A DNA stretch of 64,000 nucleotides from Pseudomonas sp. CFBP13508. Lineage in GTDB: Bacteria > Pseudomonadota > Gammaproteobacteria > Pseudomonadales > Pseudomonadaceae. The DNA is taken from positions 1-64,000 of the forward strand of contig NZ_QFZZ01000005.1 in assembly GCF_005233515.1 (NCBI RefSeq). Direction: 5' to 3'. Both the position numbers and the translations under genes were made by a program. The notes beneath the pieces were generated by a model. The model did no database searches. It was not told the DNA's origin and was given only the letters and a program-made list of their open reading frames with translations. Positions 25,724 through 35,258 of this stretch are shown here, piece after piece (position 1 is the first letter of the stretch; every line of letters begins with the position of its first letter).

Positions 25724-26607
25724 AAAAACCGTTTCTGACCATCGGTCGCGTGGTCCTGACCCTGCTGATCGTGACTTTTGCCGTTGTCCTCGTCTGGCGC
25801 ATGGTGATGTATTACATGTTCGCGCCGTGGACCCGCGACGGCCACATTCGCGCCGACATCATCCAGATCGCCCCAGATGTGTCCGGGCTGATTCAGCAGG
25901 TCGAGGTGAAAGACAACCAGTTGATCAAGCGTGGCCAGGTGCTGTTCAGCATCGACCAGGACCGCTTCAAACTGGCTCTGCGCCAGGCCAAGGCCGCCGT
26001 CGCCGATCGCGAAGAAACCCTCGCCCAGGCCCAGCGTGAAGCCAAGCGCAACCGTGGCCTCGGCAATCTGGTGCCGGCCGAACAACTGGAAGAAAGCCAG
26101 TCGCGCGTCGCCCGTGCACAGTCGGCATTGGCCGAAGCCTTGGTGGCGGTCGATAGTGCGCAGCTCAACCTTGATCGCTCGGTGATCCGCAGCCCGGTCG
26201 ACGGTTACGTCAACGACCGCGCGCCGCGTCCGCAGGAATTCGTCACCGCCGGCCGTCCGGTGTTGTCGGTGGTCGACAGCAACTCCTTCCACATCGACGG
26301 CTATTTTGAAGAAACCAAACTCGACGGCATCCACGTCGGGCAATCGGTGGATATTCGCGTGATCGGTGACCGCGCCAGGTTGCGCGGGCATGTCGAAAGC
26401 ATCGTCGCCGGCATCGAAGACCGCGACCGCACCAGCGGCAGCAACCTGCTGCCCAACGTCAACCCGGCGTTCAGTTGGGTACGTCTGGCGCAGCGGATTC
26501 CGGTGCGCATCGCTTTTGATGAGGTGCCGGCCGACTTCCGCATGATCGCCGGGCGTACCGCCACTGTGTCGATCATCGACGATCAGCATGAGGAGCCGCA
26601 GCCATGA
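25720..26607 (+). CDS. HlyD-family adaptor, AaeA-like
   Basis: Periplasmic adaptor of 295 residues for the FUSC pump. One membrane anchor lies at residues 8-30. The domain WTRDGHIRADIIQIAPDVSG is followed by LIKRGQVLFSIDQDRF, a short coiled coil (about 85-145) and barrel segments IRSPVDGYVNDRAPRPQEFV. The WTRDG motif is typical of AaeA and related adaptors. It overlaps the DUF1656 gene upstream and the outer-membrane gene downstream by four bases each. Confidence 0.88.
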   Translation: MKKPFLTIGRVVLTLLIVTFAVVLVWRMVMYYMFAPWTRDGHIRADIIQIAPDVSGLIQQVEVKDNQLIKRGQVLFSIDQDRFKLALRQAKAAVADREETLAQAQREAKRNRGLGNLVPAEQLEESQSRVARAQSALAEALVAVDSAQLNLDRSVIRSPVDGYVNDRAPRPQEFVTAGRPVLSVVDSNSFHIDGYFEETKLDGIHVGQSVDIRVIGDRARLRGHVESIVAGIEDRDRTSGSNLLPNVNPAFSWVRLAQRIPVRIAFDEVPADFRMIAGRTATVSIIDDQHEEPQP

Positions 26608-28046
26608 GCAGGGCCTGGTTGATCGCCGGGTTGGGCGTGATGCTCTCGGCCTGTCAGATGGTCGGCCCGGATTATCAGGTGCCCACCGACGCGGCGGTGC
26701 AGCGCAAGGACATTCAGGGCGAGCTGGCAGTCGCCGGCAAACCGGTAATCTCGGCGCCGGTGCCGGCGGACTGGTGGCGGCTGTATAAAGACCCGCGCCT
26801 CGATCAACTGGTGCAGCAGGCCATGGCGTCCAACACCGACCTGCGCGTGGCGGCGGCGAACCTGTCGAGGGCACGTGCTCAGGTGGATGAAGCCGAGGCC
26901 GCTGGCGGCTGGAGCGGCGGGGTGAAAATGGGCGCGCAACGTTTGCAGGAATCCGGTCAGGCGTTCCTGCTGCCGGAGAAAGTCCCGGTGGCCAACATTG
27001 CCGATATCGGCATCAGCGCTTCGTACCAGTTCGACCTGTGGGGCACTCTGCAACGCGGCATCGAAGCGGCCAAAGCCAATGCCGATGCGACTCAGGCTGC
27101 CGCCGATACCGCACGCATCACTTTGGTGGCGGACGTGGTTCGTGCTTACACCCAGGTCTGCGCTGCCAACGAAGAGCGGGAAATCGCCGAGCATTCTCTC
27201 GATCTGCAATCGCAGAGCACTACGCTGATTCAGCGTCTGCGTGATGCCGGACGTGGCGACGAGACCCAGGTCACCCGTTCGCAGACCCAATTCAAATCCC
27301 TGCGCGCCGACTTGCCGCGTTATGAAGCGGCGCGGCAGGCCGGACTGTTCCGTTTGTCGATGCTGCTGGCCAGACCGGTCGAGCAATTGCCGGCGGGCAC
27401 GGCCAGTTGCGCCGAGCTGCCAAAGATCGCGCAACTGGTGCCGGTCGGTGACGGCGCTGCGCTGCTCAAGCGCCGTCCGGATATTCGTCAGGCCGAACGA
27501 CGCCTCGCGGCGGCTACCGCCGGCATTGGTATCGCCACCGGCGAGCTGTACCCGGACATCAGCATCGGCGCGACCATCGGCACCGTCGGCATCATTGATG
27601 ACCTTGGCGACCCGTCGACCAACCGCTGGGGCTTTGGCCCGTCGCTGAGCTGGAAAGTACCGACCAACGGCGCCCGTGCGCGCATTCGTGAAGCCGAGGC
27701 CAACACTCAAGGCGCGCTGGCGCATTTTGACGGCGTGGTGCTCAACGCCATCCGCGAGACCCAGACCGGTCTGGCCCAGTACAGCGCCTTGTTGCAACGC
27801 CGTGATGCGCTGGCCGAAGCCGAGCAGTCGGCCAAGCTCGCGGCCGAGCAGACGCACCGCTTCTTCCAGGCCGGCCGCGAATCGTTCCTTGCCGACCTGC
27901 AAGCAACCCGCACCTACACCGATGTCACCGCGCAACTGGCCGCCGCCAACACCCAGGTCGCGATGAGTCAGATCGATTTGTTCCTCGCCCTGGGCGGTGG
28001 CTGGGAAAGCGGACGAACGAACACCTCGAGCGCCAGCAAACCCTGA
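26604..28046 (+). CDS. NodT-family outer-membrane efflux lipoprotein
   Basis: Outer-membrane channel of 480 residues completing the FUSC pump. The lipobox LSAC places the lipid cysteine at residue 17, followed by QMVGPDYQVP. Two OEP repeats contain DWWRLYKDPRLDQLVQQAMA, FDLWGTLQRGIEAAKANADA and RRPDIRQAERRLAAATAGIG. Its signal peptide is normal, unlike that of the channel gene at 20167. E. coli aaeXAB lacks a channel gene and uses TolC; here the channel is the fourth gene of the pump itself. Confidence 0.9.
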   Translation: MSRAWLIAGLGVMLSACQMVGPDYQVPTDAAVQRKDIQGELAVAGKPVISAPVPADWWRLYKDPRLDQLVQQAMASNTDLRVAAANLSRARAQVDEAEAAGGWSGGVKMGAQRLQESGQAFLLPEKVPVANIADIGISASYQFDLWGTLQRGIEAAKANADATQAAADTARITLVADVVRAYTQVCAANEEREIAEHSLDLQSQSTTLIQRLRDAGRGDETQVTRSQTQFKSLRADLPRYEAARQAGLFRLSMLLARPVEQLPAGTASCAELPKIAQLVPVGDGAALLKRRPDIRQAERRLAAATAGIGIATGELYPDISIGATIGTVGIIDDLGDPSTNRWGFGPSLSWKVPTNGARARIREAEANTQGALAHFDGVVLNAIRETQTGLAQYSALLQRRDALAEAEQSAKLAAEQTHRFFQAGRESFLADLQATRTYTDVTAQLAAANTQVAMSQIDLFLALGGGWESGRTNTSSASKP

Positions 28047-28138
28047 GGTCGTTGCTATGCTTTGAAGTGTTGGAGGGGCGCCCCATGCCAAGCGCTCCTG
28101 CAATGCACATTGCTAGTGCTGGCCCAGGGGAAACAATA

Positions 28139-28774
28139 ATGAAAAACCCTTACGCTCTCGGCTTCTGGTGCGCTCTGGTGGCACTGGTGCTGCTCTCGGC
28201 CACGTATTTCTACGGGATCATGCTGGCCCACCAGATCGATACGGCGATGATTTTCCTCGACAGCGCCGTTGCGCTGATCGCGGTGATGGCGATCGTCGTC
28301 GTCGCGTGGACCTCGATTCAACTGCAACGGGTCAAGAAGCGTCAGCTCGAACGGGGCAAGATGCTCGTGCTGATCTGGGACACCAAAGTCGCCCTGCGCC
28401 GGGTCGAAACCGTGTTCGACCGCTATTTCTGGGGCAGCTACTGGCAGCCCGGGCGAACCTTCGCCGAAGTCATGGGCGAGCTCACCGGCACGCCGCTGGA
28501 AAAAAGCCTCGAAGCCCTGAAGAAGCAATGCCTGGAACTCGACAAGCAGATCGCCGATGACGGCTGGCACTGGCTGAACAACGCCCGCGAGCTGTCCGAC
28601 GTCGCCACGGCCATGGCCCGCGAACGCTATCAGCTGGATTTCTGCGATGTGCGGGCGGATACCACCGGCGGAGCGGTGATCGATCGTGACTTCGAAGTGC
28701 TGGTGTATACCTGGACGGCGCGGCTGAAGAGTTTTGATCATCAACTGGATGAAATCGAAGTCCAGTATTCCTGA
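28139..28774 (+). CDS. Unknown membrane-anchored protein
   Basis: I do not recognise this 211-residue protein. It has two hydrophobic segments near the N-terminus (about 8-28 and 38-60) and a soluble C-terminal part with a predicted helical section (about 65-165), including RVETVFDRYFWGSYWQPG and LEKSLEALKKQCLELDKQI. ATG 28139 has CAGGGGA about 8 bases upstream; the open frame extends further up but without a better start. It stands 92 bases after the pump operon and is followed by a REP pair, so it is likely its own unit. A role at the inner membrane is the most that can be said. Confidence 0.7.
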   Translation: MKNPYALGFWCALVALVLLSATYFYGIMLAHQIDTAMIFLDSAVALIAVMAIVVVAWTSIQLQRVKKRQLERGKMLVLIWDTKVALRRVETVFDRYFWGSYWQPGRTFAEVMGELTGTPLEKSLEALKKQCLELDKQIADDGWHWLNNARELSDVATAMARERYQLDFCDVRADTTGGAVIDRDFEVLVYTWTARLKSFDHQLDEIEVQYS

Positions 28775-28778
28775 AATC

Positions 28779-28856
28779 AAAAGATCGCAGCCTTCGGCAG
28801 CTCCTACAGGAGAATCGCATTCCAAATGTAGGAGCTGCCGAAGGCCGCGATCTTTT
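28779..28856. repeat. Inverted repeat pair, GTAGGAGCTGCCGAAGG family
   Basis: Two copies of the second Pseudomonas repeat type (AAAGATCGCAGCCTTCGGCA) in opposite orientation around a short spacer, just after the unknown membrane protein gene. It could form a long hairpin at its transcript end. Confidence 0.85.
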
Positions 28857-29023
28857 TGCTCTCCCAAGTGTCCATAGACACTCTTTAACCTTTAAACATT
28901 GGGCCGTCGCCCGCGCCCGGTGCTAATCTCCACCGCTTAATTGCGCACAGTCGAGCCGCGGCCCGATCCCGGGTTCAAGGAAGACGACTTCACCCACAGC
29001 CACGGAAACCGATCAGGTCATTC

Positions 29024-30529
29024 ATGAATAAATCAGCAGGCGTGCTTCTCGGAATTGTTGTTGCCATTGGCGCGATCAGCGCAGGCGGGGCCTGGTACAC
29101 CGGGACCAAGATTGAAGGCGTACTGAACAACGCCGTGACCAACGCCAACAAAGAGTTGCAGACCGCCATGGCCGGCTCCAACGGCACCGCGTCGCTGGAA
29201 CTGGTGTCGCTGGAACGCCACACCTTCACCAGCACCGCGCACTATCGCCTCAAGAGCGAAGGCGAGATGTTTGGCGATGCGCCGGTCGAGCTGCTGTTCG
29301 TCGACCACATCGAACACGGCCCGCTGCCGTTTTCGCGTCTGGTTTCGCTGAAGTGGCTGCCGGTCATGGCCACCAGCAACTACGAGCTGGAAAAGAGCCC
29401 GTCCACGGAAAAATGGTTCGCCGCCACCAACGGCGCCGCGCCGCTCAAGGGCGTGACCAACATCGGCTACGACGAATCGACCACCAGCACTTTGAATCTG
29501 GTGCCGTTCGAAACCGCGCTGGATGAGCAATCGAGCCTGAAGTTTTCCGGTCTGAGCATGGACATCGCCGCCAGCGCCCAGGCGCAGAAGGTCAAGGCCG
29601 ACGGCTACATGGACAACCTGAAACTGGTCACCGTGTCGGAAGACCAGGCGCCGGTGCAGGTCGAGCTCAACGGCCTGACCCTGGCCAGCAACCTCGCCAA
29701 GAGCAGCTACGGCTACTACACCGGGGAAAACACCCTGGAAGTGACCAGCAGCAAAACCACCTTCGGCGCCAAGCCGATGGTGCTGGGCGTGAAGAACTTC
29801 GAAATGAAGAACCGCACCGAAGAAAGCGGCAGCAACGCCTCGGGGCGTGCCGACTACAAAATCGGCGAAGTGACGCTCAACGACAAGAAAGTCGGTTCGG
29901 CGGCCATGGCCATGAGCCTGAAGAACCTCGACATTCCGTCGACCATGTCGCTGATGCAGATCTACCAGACCAAATTGCAGCCGTATGAAAAAGCTGCCGC
30001 CGAGGCCGCTGCGCAGGGGTTGCCGGCACCGGAGCTGAATCTGACCGAAGCGGAAAACGCCCAGGTCAAAGCCGATCTGCAGAAGTTGCTGGCGGCCGGT
30101 CCGCAACTGGCGCTGGAGAACCTGTCGTTCAACACCGCCAACGGTGAAAGCCGCGCCAATCTGGTGATCGACCTGACCAAGCCGCAATCGATGGACCTGC
30201 CGCCGGATCAACTCGGCAAGCAACTGATCGCGCTGCTCGACCTGAACATTCAGGTGTCCAAGCCGATGCTCGTCGATCTGCTCAGCGTGCAGGCGCAGCT
30301 CGATGGCCAGACTGACGCCAAAGCCATCGTCGATCAGTCCAAGGAAGCGGCGGACATGTTCGCCGGCATGGCGGTCGGCTCGCAATTGGCCGTCGCCGAC
30401 GGTACCAACGTGGTGACCAAACTGCATTACGCGGCCAATCAGGTCGAATTCAACGGCCAGAAGATGACCGTCGAGCAGTTCATCGGCTTCCTCATGAGCA
30501 AGTTTGCCGGCGTCACCCAAGAGCAATAA
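29024..30529 (+). CDS. YdgA-like protein (DUF945)
   Basis: Protein of 501 residues with one N-terminal hydrophobic anchor (residues 5-24, AGVLLGIVVAIGAISAGG) followed by a long periplasmic part. The early segment AWYTGTKIEGVLNNAV and the overall size fit DUF945, whose E. coli members include YdgA. The function is not established; YdgA-like proteins are linked to the cell envelope. The C-terminal part includes a helical hairpin QTKLQPYEKAAAEAAAQGLP. A terminator follows at 30551, so it is probably monocistronic. Confidence 0.8.
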   Translation: MNKSAGVLLGIVVAIGAISAGGAWYTGTKIEGVLNNAVTNANKELQTAMAGSNGTASLELVSLERHTFTSTAHYRLKSEGEMFGDAPVELLFVDHIEHGPLPFSRLVSLKWLPVMATSNYELEKSPSTEKWFAATNGAAPLKGVTNIGYDESTTSTLNLVPFETALDEQSSLKFSGLSMDIAASAQAQKVKADGYMDNLKLVTVSEDQAPVQVELNGLTLASNLAKSSYGYYTGENTLEVTSSKTTFGAKPMVLGVKNFEMKNRTEESGSNASGRADYKIGEVTLNDKKVGSAAMAMSLKNLDIPSTMSLMQIYQTKLQPYEKAAAEAAAQGLPAPELNLTEAENAQVKADLQKLLAAGPQLALENLSFNTANGESRANLVIDLTKPQSMDLPPDQLGKQLIALLDLNIQVSKPMLVDLLSVQAQLDGQTDAKAIVDQSKEAADMFAGMAVGSQLAVADGTNVVTKLHYAANQVEFNGQKMTVEQFIGFLMSKFAGVTQEQ

Positions 30530-30550
30530 GCCCAACCGCGCACCCTCCAG

Positions 30551-30589
30551 ACGCCCGGCCCCTGTGTGAACAGGCGCCGGGCGTTTTGC
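30551..30589 (+). terminator. Rho-independent terminator after the DUF945 gene
   Basis: CGCCCGGC pairs with GCCGGGCG across a loop containing CCTGTGTGAACAGG, which can itself pair. TTTT follows at 30584-30587. It lies 21 bases after the stop codon. Confidence 0.75.
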
Positions 30590-30720
30590 TGTACGGGTTT
30601 TGTACATGCGTGCCGATTCTGAACAATTATTGCGTTGTGAAAATTCGACTACGCTTGCGTGCAGACTGCCTCACCAAGCTTGGCCGAGGGCTGTCATTGT
30701 CGGCCACCGTTACGAATGGG

Positions 30721-30766
30721 CAAGGAGGGCATTGCGACCCGGCTGGCCATGTAAGGATGCTGACAA
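30721..30766 (+). promoter_or_regulatory. pgaA leader with two RsmA/CsrA-like GGA motifs
   Basis: CAAGGAGGGC at 30721-30730 and TAAGGATGC at 30752-30760 both carry the AnGGA core bound by RsmA/CsrA. The second is also the ribosome-binding site (AAGGA, 9 bases before ATG 30767). In E. coli CsrA represses pgaA by binding its leader; the same logic is inferred here. The 237-base gap before pgaA has no other clear feature apart from the terminator at its start. Confidence 0.5.
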
Positions 30767-33247
30767 ATGCCGCGTATTGATGGCCCTGTATTACATCGTG
30801 GTTTGCGCCCTTTGTTCCGATTCGCCCTCTGCAGCCAGTTGCTCTGGCCAGTGCTGGCGTTGGCCGACACACCCTACGACGAGATGGTGCGCGATGCCCG
30901 CGCCGGGCACTACACGCCTGCGCTGACGGTTTTGCGTCAGATGCCGCCGGGCCAGGCCAGCGACGGCCAGGTCAGCGATCACCTGCAAATCGCCAGTTGG
31001 GCCGGACTCGATGCCGAAGTGGTCAAGGTCTATGAAACCCAAGGCCGCGACCGCGTCCTGCCGGTGCAGGCACTGACCGCCGCCGCGCGTGCCTATCGCA
31101 ACCTCAAGCGCTGGGATCAGGCTACCCAGATCTACAACAAGGCGCTGGTGCTGGAGCCGGACAACGCCGACCTGCAACTGGGTCTCGCGCTGACCCAGGC
31201 CGATGCCGGCAAACCCGATCAGGCCGTCACCCGCGCCCAGGCGCTGGTCGCCGCCAAACCCGACGATCCGTCGCGCCGCCTGGCCTTGGGCTATGCCCTC
31301 GGTCGCGCCGGCAAACAGTACGATGCGCTGTTTGAATTCGATCAAGCCTTCATCCGCGCCGGCAACAAACCTGAAGTGGCCCGTGAGTACGTGGTCGCCC
31401 TGCAAAAGGCCCGTCTGCCTGAACCGGCGCTGCGTCTGGCCAGTCAACGTCCTGGCCTGATTGATCCGGTGACCTTGCGCCGCCTCGAAGGTGATCTCGC
31501 CGCCGAACGCGTGCGCCTCGCCGAACTGGCCACCCGCAGCGAGAAGGAACGCTACGTCATCGCCGACCGCGCGCTGGGCGATTACGACAAATTGCTCGCG
31601 ACCTGGGCGCCTGACGCCACTGCCCACGATGACGTGACGCGCTGGCGCATCGACCGTATGGGCGCGCTCAAGGCCCGTGCGCGCACCGCCGACGTGATCA
31701 GCGAATACCAGAAACTGCAAGCCGAAGGCGTGGAGATTCCGACCTACGCCCTGCGCTGGGTAGCGGCGTCTTATCTGGATCAGCGCGAGCCTGAGATTGC
31801 TACCGATCTGTATCGCCAGGTGCTTTCGGCGCCGGACGCCGATGTCGGTGATCGCCTCGAAGACACCACTGCGCTGTACTACTCGCTGCTGGAAAGCGAC
31901 CGCGCCGATGAGGCGCGCAAGGTCGCCGAAGACGCAGCGAAAGCCCAGCGACCGCGCGTCGAGCTCAAGGGCTTGCCGATCGGCAACCCTAACGACGAAT
32001 GGATGGACGCGCAGCAGCTCGCGGCGCAGGCCGGCACCTACGGTTCCGACCTGCCCCACGGCGAGGAGCGTTTGCAGACGCTGGTCGATCAGGCGCCGGG
32101 CAACCTTGGCTTGCGTCTGGCCCAGGCCGATCTCTACCTCGCCCGCCAGATGCCGCGCCGCGCGGAAAGCCAGCTCAAGGAAACCGAGAGCATGGCCCCG
32201 CGCGATGCCGGCCTGGAAGTCGCTCAGGCGCGCACCGCGATGGAGTTGCAGGAGTGGCGGCAGAACGATGCGCTGGTCGACGACGTGGTCGCGCGCTATC
32301 CGGACAACCGCCAAGTGCAGCGCCTGGCTCGCGAACGCGAAGTCCATGACATGGCCGAACTGCGCGTCGAAGCCTACGGCGGCAAGGCCAACGGTGGCGG
32401 CAGCGGCGATGCCGGTGCGGTCAGCGGCAGCCGTGATTTCGGTATCCAGAGCACGTTGTACAGCCCACCGATCAACGAGGACTGGCGCGTGTTCGCCGGC
32501 GCCGGTTATGCCACCGGTGATTTCGCCGAAGGCACCGGCCACCATCGCTTCCAGCGTGTCGGCCTGGAACGGCGCACCCGTGACATGACCCTCGAAGCCG
32601 AGGTGTCGAATCACGATTACGGCTTCGGTGACAAACAGGGCGCGCGCCTGGCGATTGCCCGCGACATCAACGATCACTGGCAATACGGCGGCAGCCTCGA
32701 ATACCTGTCGGCGGAAACCCCGCTGCGCGCGCTCAACAGCGACATCAAGGCCAACGGCGGCAGTGCGTTTCTGCGCTGGCGCGCCAACGAAAGCCGCGAG
32801 TGGCGCGTGTCGGTCAGCCCGTCGCATTTCAGCGATGGCAACAACCGCGTCGAAGCGTTGGTCACCGGGCGCGAGGGCATCTACAGCGCGCCGAACATCC
32901 AGGTCGACGCCGGTCTGGAAGTCGGCACCAGCCACAACTCGAAATCCGACGACGTGCCCTACTTCAACCCGAAGTCGGACTTCAGCGTGATGCCGCTGGT
33001 CAACGTCAACCACGTGCTCTACCACCGCTACGAGACTTCCTGGAGCCAGCAATTTCAGGCCGGCGCGGGCACTTACAGCCAGCGCGACCACGGCACCGGC
33101 GGCATGGCGTTGCTCGGTTACGGCCAACGGTACGCCTGGAACGACGTGTTCGATGTGGGCGGCATGTTCAGTGTGATCAACCGGCCTTACGACGGTGATC
33201 GGGAAACTGATCTGCGTCTGCTCGTCGACCTCACTTTCCGCTTCTAG
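30767..33247 (+). CDS. pgaA: PgaA, outer-membrane porin for poly-N-acetylglucosamine export
   Basis: Exports partly deacetylated PGA polysaccharide across the outer membrane, 826 residues, the usual PgaA length. An N-terminal signal peptide (to about residue 35, LALADTPYDEM) is followed by a TPR-rich periplasmic superhelix (about 40-510; LKRWDQATQIYNKALVLEPD is a clear TPR). A beta-barrel comes last (about 520-826), ending LLVDLTFRF with the terminal phenylalanine typical of outer-membrane barrels. The start is ATG 30767 with AAGGA upstream. It is the first gene of pgaABCD. A long reading frame on the opposite strand is a shadow. Confidence 0.92.
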   Translation: MPRIDGPVLHRGLRPLFRFALCSQLLWPVLALADTPYDEMVRDARAGHYTPALTVLRQMPPGQASDGQVSDHLQIASWAGLDAEVVKVYETQGRDRVLPVQALTAAARAYRNLKRWDQATQIYNKALVLEPDNADLQLGLALTQADAGKPDQAVTRAQALVAAKPDDPSRRLALGYALGRAGKQYDALFEFDQAFIRAGNKPEVAREYVVALQKARLPEPALRLASQRPGLIDPVTLRRLEGDLAAERVRLAELATRSEKERYVIADRALGDYDKLLATWAPDATAHDDVTRWRIDRMGALKARARTADVISEYQKLQAEGVEIPTYALRWVAASYLDQREPEIATDLYRQVLSAPDADVGDRLEDTTALYYSLLESDRADEARKVAEDAAKAQRPRVELKGLPIGNPNDEWMDAQQLAAQAGTYGSDLPHGEERLQTLVDQAPGNLGLRLAQADLYLARQMPRRAESQLKETESMAPRDAGLEVAQARTAMELQEWRQNDALVDDVVARYPDNRQVQRLAREREVHDMAELRVEAYGGKANGGGSGDAGAVSGSRDFGIQSTLYSPPINEDWRVFAGAGYATGDFAEGTGHHRFQRVGLERRTRDMTLEAEVSNHDYGFGDKQGARLAIARDINDHWQYGGSLEYLSAETPLRALNSDIKANGGSAFLRWRANESREWRVSVSPSHFSDGNNRVEALVTGREGIYSAPNIQVDAGLEVGTSHNSKSDDVPYFNPKSDFSVMPLVNVNHVLYHRYETSWSQQFQAGAGTYSQRDHGTGGMALLGYGQRYAWNDVFDVGGMFSVINRPYDGDRETDLRLLVDLTFRF

Positions 33248-33259
33248 AAGAGTTTGAAG

Positions 33260-35257
33260 ATGCCTTTTATCTCGCGTTTCATCCTTCTGCTGGGAGCGCT
33301 GCTGATCAGCGCCTGCGCCCAGCAAGCCCCGGCCTTCGCGCCGCCCTCCGAGCGCCCGGCCGCGGCCAGTGAACAACCGTGGCCAAAAAACCATGTGCTC
33401 GGCATTGCCTACCACGATGTCGAAGACCGTGATCCCGATCAGGCCGTGGTGGCGGTGCGCACCGAGCGCATGATCGAGCAGCTCGCCTGGCTGCGCGAGA
33501 ACGGCTACAAACCAGTGACCGTCGACCAGATCATGGCCGCGCGTAACGGTGGCCCGGAGCTGCCGGCGAAAGCGGTGCTGCTCAGTTTCGACGACGGTTA
33601 CGCCAGCTTCTATACCCGCGTGCTGCCGGTGCTGCGCGCCTACAACTGGCCAGCCTTGCTGGCGCCGGTGGGTACCTGGATCGACACGCCGCTCAATCAA
33701 CCGGTGGATTTTGCCGGCACGCCGCGTAACCGTGACAACTTCCTGACCTGGCAGCAGATCCGCGAAATCTCCAAGTCCGGGTTGGTAGAGATCGCCGCTC
33801 ACACCGATGCCAACCACAAAGGCATCCTTGCCAACCCGCAGGGCAACCTGCAGCCGGCCGCCGCGACCCGGCGTTATGACCCGGTGACCAAGCGCTATGA
33901 ATCCGAAGCCGATTTCCAGGCACGCATTCGTACCGACGTGAAGAACATTTCCGAGAAGATCCGCAAGGCCACCGGTTACAAACCACGCGTCTGGGTCTGG
34001 CCGTACGGCACCGCCGACGGTACCTCGCTGACCGTGGTCGGTGAGGAGGGCTATGAAATGGCCCTGACGCTGGACGACGGCCTCGACACCCTCGATAACC
34101 TGATGAGCGGGCCGCGCTTCCTCGTCGCGTCCGATCCTGACGGCGAGCATTTCGCCAACAGCATCGTTTCGGTGCAGGCCGAAGGGCCGATGCGCGTGGT
34201 GCATGTCGATCTCGACAACGTCTACGACCCGGACCCGGCCCAGCAGGACATCAACCTCGGCAAACTGGTGCAGCGCATGGCTGACCTGGGCGCCAGCACG
34301 GTGTTCCTGCAAGCCTTCGCCGATCCCAAGGGCGATGGTCTGGTGCATTCGCTGTACTTCCCCAACCGTCACCTGCCGATGCGCGCCGACCTGTTCGACC
34401 GCGTCGCCTGGCAGTTGCGCACCCGTGCTCATGTGAAGGTCTTTGCGTGGATGCCGGTGCTGAGTTTCGAGCTGGATTCGAAGCTGCCGCGGGTGACTCG
34501 CTGGGACCCGAAAACCGCCACAACGTCGGTCGACCCGAAGCAGTACAAACGTCTCTCGCCGTTCAATCCTGAAGTACGCAAGATCATCGGTGAAATCTAT
34601 GAAGACGTGGCGCGGCTGACCTCGGTCGACGGCATTCTCTACCACGACGATGCGGTGCTTTCGGATTTCGAAGACGCCAGCCCGGATGCCCTGAAGGCCT
34701 ACGCCGCTCAAGGTCTGCCGGGTTCGATTGCCGCGCTGCGCGACGATCCGGCAGCGATGCAACGCTGGACGCGTTTCAAGAGCCGCTACCTGATCGACTT
34801 CACCAACGAACTGACCGCGAAGGTCCGTGCGATTCGCGGCCCGCAAGTGCTGACCGCACGCAACATTTTCGCCGAACCGATGCTCAATCCAGAGAGCGAA
34901 GCGTGGTTCGCGCAGAACCTCGATGACTTCCTCGCCACCTACGACTGGACGGCGCCGATGGCCATGCCATTGATGGAAAAACAGACGCTGGCCGAGTCCG
35001 GCCCATGGCTGGAAGAACTGGTCGCCACGGTGAAGAAACGCCCCGGCGCACTCAACCGCACCGTGTTCGAATTGCAGGCGCGTGACTGGAACCAGAAGGA
35101 TCAGGCCGATATCGACGCCGTGCATCTGGCGGACTGGATGGGCCGGCTCAAGCGTCAGGGCGCGACCAGTTTCGGTTACTACCCGGACAACTTCCTCGAC
35201 AACCTGCCAGACCTGAAAACCGTAAGGCCTGCACTCTCCAACAAATGGAATCCATAA
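33260..35257 (+). CDS. pgaB: PgaB, poly-beta-1,6-N-acetyl-D-glucosamine N-deacetylase lipoprotein
   Basis: Removes part of the acetyl groups from PGA in the periplasm, which is needed for export; its C-terminal domain is a glycoside hydrolase of the PgaB type. It has 665 residues from ATG 33260, with AAGAG upstream; the TTG two codons before is less likely. The lipobox ISAC puts the lipid cysteine at 19. The deacetylase domain shows YHDV (H52, D53), SFDDGY (D111, D112) and the metal histidines in [10 protein letters not shown]. The hydrolase domain begins near residue 310 ([13 protein letters not shown]). pgaC starts one base after the stop codon. Confidence 0.93.
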   Translation: MPFISRFILLLGALLISACAQQAPAFAPPSERPAAASEQPWPKNHVLGIAYHDVEDRDPDQAVVAVRTERMIEQLAWLRENGYKPVTVDQIMAARNGGPELPAKAVLLSFDDGYASFYTRVLPVLRAYNWPALLAPVGTWIDTPLNQPVDFAGTPRNRDNFLTWQQIREISKSGLVEIAAHTDANHKGILANPQGNLQPAAATRRYDPVTKRYESEADFQARIRTDVKNISEKIRKATGYKPRVWVWPYGTADGTSLTVVGEEGYEMALTLDDGLDTLDNLMSGPRFLVASDPDGEHFANSIVSVQAEGPMRVVHVDLDNVYDPDPAQQDINLGKLVQRMADLGASTVFLQAFADPKGDGLVHSLYFPNRHLPMRADLFDRVAWQLRTRAHVKVFAWMPVLSFELDSKLPRVTRWDPKTATTSVDPKQYKRLSPFNPEVRKIIGEIYEDVARLTSVDGILYHDDAVLSDFEDASPDALKAYAAQGLPGSIAALRDDPAAMQRWTRFKSRYLIDFTNELTAKVRAIRGPQVLTARNIFAEPMLNPESEAWFAQNLDDFLATYDWTAPMAMPLMEKQTLAESGPWLEELVATVKKRPGALNRTVFELQARDWNQKDQADIDAVHLADWMGRLKRQGATSFGYYPDNFLDNLPDLKTVRPALSNKWNP

Positions 35258-35258
35258 C

